A stretch of DNA of 64,000 nt from CAVQWT01 sp963810815. Lineage in GTDB: Bacteria; Pseudomonadota; Gammaproteobacteria; Burkholderiales; Casimicrobiaceae. Position 1 is the stretch's first letter. Every line of letters begins with the position of its first letter. Location of the stretch: the NCBI GenBank assembly GCA_963810815.1, contig CAWEPB010000007.1, forward strand, positions 248,001-312,000, written 5' to 3'. The translations under genes were made by a program, and so were the position numbers. Below, piece by piece: positions 61,466 to 64,000 of the stretch. Under the pieces are notes generated by a model. That model was not told where the DNA came from, searched no databases, and saw only the letters and a program-made list of their open reading frames with translations.

Positions 61466-64000
61466 GTGCCACCGACCCCCGAGTCCGGCCCCGTCGCGCG
61501 CAACGCCCCGTGTCCCTGCGGCAGCGGCCGCCGGTACAAGGAATGCCACGGCGGGCTGGGCGCGCCGAGTGCGGCCGTCGCCACCCCGGACGGCCTGCCG
61601 GACCTGCTGGCGCGGGCGATCGCCGCGCAGCAGGCGGGTCGCTTCGGCGACGCTGCGGCGGACTACGAGGCCGCGCTGGCGCGGGCGCCCGATCACTTCG
61701 ACGCGCTGCACATGCTGGGCGTGGTGCGCTATCAGCAGGGCGAGTTCGAGGCCGCGCTGCCGCTGATCGAGCGCGCGCTGGCCGTCAACCCCGCCGACGC
61801 CGGCGCGCGCTTCAACCGCGCGCTGGTGCAGGCCGGCCTGGACCGGCGGCCGGCCGAGCGGGAACTCGCGCGCGACGCCGAGGCCTTCGCGCGGCGGATG
61901 GCCGATGCGCCGGCCGCGACGGCGCCGCCGGACCCGGTGCGCGTCATCGCGTTCTACCTGCCGCAGTACCACCGCATTCCGGAGAACGACGCCTGGTGGG
62001 GCGAGGGCTTCACCGAATGGACCAACGTGCGCCGGGCACGGCCCAATTTCGACGGCCACTGGCAGCCGCACGTCCCGGGGGAACTCGGCTACTACGACCT
62101 CACCGACCCGGCCACCCGGGAACGGCAGGCGGCGCTGGCCCGCGCGCACGGCGTCGACGCGTTCTGCTACTACCACTACTGGTTCGGCGGCCGCCGCCTG
62201 CTCGAGCGTCCGTTCGCCGAAGTGCTCGCCAGCGGGCGTCCGGACTTCCCGTTCTGCGTGTGCTGGGCGAACGAGAACTGGACGCGCCGCTGGGACGGCC
62301 TCGATCACGAGGTGCTGATGGCGCAGCGCTATTCGCCGGACGACGCGCGGCGCCTCGTGGCGGAACTGATCCCGGCGTTCCGCGATCGCCGCTACCTGCG
62401 CGTGAACGGGCGCCCGCTCTTTCTCGTCTACAACGTCGCGGACATCCCCGACGTGGCGGGCAGCGTGGCGGTGTGGCGGGACGAGTGCGTGCGCGCCGGG
62501 GTCGGCAATCCCTACCTCTGCGCGGTCCAGCGCCATGCCGTCGACGACCCGACGGCCTACGGCCTCGATGCGGCGGTCGAGTTTCCGCCGATCGGCCACG
62601 CCGCCGAGAACATCACCCGGCGACTGGCGATCACCAACCCGCAGTTCCGCGGCAGCGTCTTCGGCTACCGCAATCTGGCCGCGCATTACCTGATGCAGCC
62701 GCGCCCGCCGTTCCGGCAATTCCGCGGCACCACGCCGATGTGGGACAACACCGCCCGCCGACCGAACGACGGGATGATCGTCGCCGACTCCACGCCGGAG
62801 GCCTTCGGCGTCTGGATGGAGCACGCGCTGGCCCAGACGCGGCTGCGCCACGCCGGAGAGGAGCGACTGCTGTTCGTCAACGCGTGGAACGAGTGGGCGG
62901 AGGGCAACCACCTCGAGCCGGACGCGCGCCACGGCCGGCGTTATCTGGATGCCGTCCGCACGGCGCGCGCCGCCGAGCGCGACGCGCCGCGCGGCCGGCC
63001 GTCGCTGGCGGAGATGGCGGCCGACCTGCAGACGGTCGAGCGGGACGGCACGCTCGTCGTCCGGCGCTTCGGGGACGCGCCGCCGGCCGGTGCGGACGGG
63101 AAGATCTCGGTCGTGATGCCGGTCTTCAACCACGCCCGTTTCCTGGACCGCACCCTCGCGTCGCTGACGGGGCAGACGCGACTGCCGGATGAACTGGTGG
63201 TCGTCGACGACGGCTCGGGCGACGGCAGCGCCGACCTCGTGGCCGCGTTCGCGCGGACCGCACCGTTCGCGGTGACGCTGGCCACGCAGGCGAACGCCGG
63301 GGCCGACCGGGCGCTGAACCGCGGGCTCGCGCTCGCGCGCGGGTCGACCATCGCGCTCCTCAACTCGGACGACGGCTACGCGCCGGCGCGGCTGGAACGG
63401 CTGTCGGCGGCGCTCGCCGGCGACGTCGCGCTCGCGTTCTCGGACGTCGCGCTGATCGACGACGACGACCGGCCGGCGGACGGGACCTATGCGCGCACGC
63501 TGCGGGAGCGGATCGACGCGACCGAAGCGGGGGCCGGCCTGCTGCGCGCGCTGGTGCGCCACAACGTTGCGACGTCCACCGGCAATCTGGTGTTCCGCCG
63601 CTCGCTGCTCGCCCGGACCGGGGGCTTCGCGCCGCTCGCCGTCTGCCACGACTGGGATTTCGTGCTCGCCGCGAGCTATGCCTCGCGCTTCGCGTTCGTG
63701 CGGGAGCCGCTCTATCGCTATCGGCTGCACGACGCCAACACGTTCGCCGGACGCCGCGTGGCCGGCATCCTCGAAGGCGAGCGCGTGCTGGCGGGATTCT
63801 TCGCCCGCATCGACGCGCACCCGTGGCTCGACGACGTCGAACGCGCGGCGTTCATCCGGTTCGCGCGGGACGCCGGACTCGGCGGCTACCTGCCCGGGCG
63901 GGCGGAGGCACGGACCGTGAGCCCGTCGATCGTCGCCCCGGCGTCGCGCAACGCGCCGTGTCCCTGCGGCAGCGGACGGCGCTACAAGGATTGCCACGGC
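61466..64000 (+). CDS. Large SEC-C/TPR/WbsX-like/GT2 protein, incomplete at the window edge
   Basis: One open frame from GTG 61466 to the window end (845 codons, no stop). Residues 11-29: SEC-C zinc motif CPCGSGRRYKECH (CxCx8CH). About 45-125: TPR-like helices (FGDAAADYEAALARAPDHFD). About 157-490: WbsX/GH99-like domain, VIAFYLPQYHRIPENDAWWG, GFTEWTNV, FCYYHYWFGGRRLLE, WANENWTRRWDG and NAWNEWAEGNHLEPD. About 545-740: family-2 glycosyltransferase KISVVMPVFNHARFLDRTLAS, VVVDDGSGDGS, LNSDDGYAPARLE. At 828-845 a second SEC-C motif, CPCGSGRRYKDCHG. It is likely to build or process a surface glycan; the substrate is unknown. Confidence 0.82.
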   Translation, partial: MPPTPESGPVARNAPCPCGSGRRYKECHGGLGAPSAAVATPDGLPDLLARAIAAQQAGRFGDAAADYEAALARAPDHFDALHMLGVVRYQQGEFEAALPLIERALAVNPADAGARFNRALVQAGLDRRPAERELARDAEAFARRMADAPAATAPPDPVRVIAFYLPQYHRIPENDAWWGEGFTEWTNVRRARPNFDGHWQPHVPGELGYYDLTDPATRERQAALARAHGVDAFCYYHYWFGGRRLLERPFAEVLASGRPDFPFCVCWANENWTRRWDGLDHEVLMAQRYSPDDARRLVAELIPAFRDRRYLRVNGRPLFLVYNVADIPDVAGSVAVWRDECVRAGVGNPYLCAVQRHAVDDPTAYGLDAAVEFPPIGHAAENITRRLAITNPQFRGSVFGYRNLAAHYLMQPRPPFRQFRGTTPMWDNTARRPNDGMIVADSTPEAFGVWMEHALAQTRLRHAGEERLLFVNAWNEWAEGNHLEPDARHGRRYLDAVRTARAAERDAPRGRPSLAEMAADLQTVERDGTLVVRRFGDAPPAGADGKISVVMPVFNHARFLDRTLASLTGQTRLPDELVVVDDGSGDGSADLVAAFARTAPFAVTLATQANAGADRALNRGLALARGSTIALLNSDDGYAPARLERLSAALAGDVALAFSDVALIDDDDRPADGTYARTLRERIDATEAGAGLLRALVRHNVATSTGNLVFRRSLLARTGGFAPLAVCHDWDFVLAASYASRFAFVREPLYRYRLHDANTFAGRRVAGILEGERVLAGFFARIDAHPWLDDVERAAFIRFARDAGLGGYLPGRAEARTVSPSIVAPASRNAPCPCGSGRRYKDCHG
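61496..61552 (+). repeat. SEC-C coding segment, first copy (second at 63944-64000)
   Basis: The 54 bases 61499-61552 and 63947-64000 match at 49 positions and encode 17 identical residues of 18; four of the five changes are synonymous. This indicates a duplication within one gene of the zinc-motif segment, or of a larger module continuing past the window. Confidence 0.75.

Noticed and set aside
55560..61472. 1970-codon minus-strand frame over aminopeptidase, ribosomal genes and dnaB
   Set aside because: It opposes well-conserved genes and has only Arg/His-rich low-complexity sequence; no homology is visible.
61307..63997. Very long minus-strand frame (896 codons) opposite the SEC-C/glycosyltransferase gene
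   Set aside because: Composition is that of an antisense shadow, while the plus-strand frame shows several recognisable domains.
1..64000. CRISPR arrays, tRNA genes or prophage modules
   Set aside because: No regularly spaced repeats, no recognisable tRNA cloverleaf or CCA end, and no integrase, capsid or terminase sequence were seen.

Overview
The window is 64 kb of very GC-rich, densely coded DNA and reads as chromosomal sequence of a betaproteobacterium, probably Burkholderiales or a close relative. The evidence is the rpsF-priB-rpsR-rplI-dnaB block, split glycolate oxidase genes, several TRAP transporters, CaiB/BaiF CoA-transferase, hybrid kinase plus LuxR regulator pairs, and many ATGA/GTGA translational overlaps. 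I see no tRNA, rRNA, CRISPR, prophage or transposase gene. Two short inverted-repeat elements are the only mobile-like features.

Layout. 0-5.3 kb: DUF6152 and DUF6644 proteins, a PaaI-like thioesterase, comEC and a frameshifted TRAP binding protein. 5.3-8.6 kb (minus): an AstE/aspartoacylase-like hydrolase coupled to an ArgE-type deacetylase, then two exported proteins. 8.8-13.2 kb (plus): an orphan family-5 ABC binding protein, an aldehyde dehydrogenase, an SDR and a NapB-like dihaem cytochrome. 13.2-17.4 kb (minus): a TRAP operon (dctP, dctQ, dctM) with a CaiB CoA-transferase. 17.6-23.6 kb (plus): glcD, a second FAD-linked 2-hydroxyacid oxidase, a GST, glcE and glcF. 23.7-28 kb: thioesterase remnant, GNAT, ispD, ispF, dcp. 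28-35.6 kb: lipoproteins, a VOC protein, an OmpR/EnvZ pair, a Spy-like protein, and a LuxR regulator with a hybrid kinase. 35.8-41 kb (minus): split MacB permease and ATPase, MacA, BepA-like M48 protease. 41-43 kb: moaC and a Gfo/Idh/MocA oxidoreductase converging on an inverted-repeat element.

43-50 kb is a hexuronate catabolic operon: a FadR-type regulator, TRAP dctPQM, fructuronate reductase (uxuB) and uronate isomerase (uxaC). A 27-bp dyad overlaps a promoter at its head, suggesting uronates enter by TRAP, are isomerised by UxaC, reduced by UxuB, and the regulator controls its own operon. 50-53 kb: a LysR gene divergent from pirin and DoxX across a perfect 17-bp palindrome, then dps and a second copy of the inverted-repeat element. 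53-57 kb: dtd, a DUF4124 protein, an aminotransferase, a putative zinc aminopeptidase and a DUF1127 protein divergent from a GcvA-like LysR. 58-61.4 kb: rpsF, priB, rpsR, rplI, dnaB. From 61,466 to the right edge an uninterrupted 845-codon frame encodes a protein with SEC-C, TPR, WbsX-like, family-2 glycosyltransferase and again SEC-C segments.

Two cautions. Eight genes, including the essential rpsF, carry an apparent single-base disruption, and all eight are repaired by removing one base, so most are probably sequence errors rather than decay. No start codon is experimentally known; starts were chosen from ribosome-binding sites, overlaps and family length.
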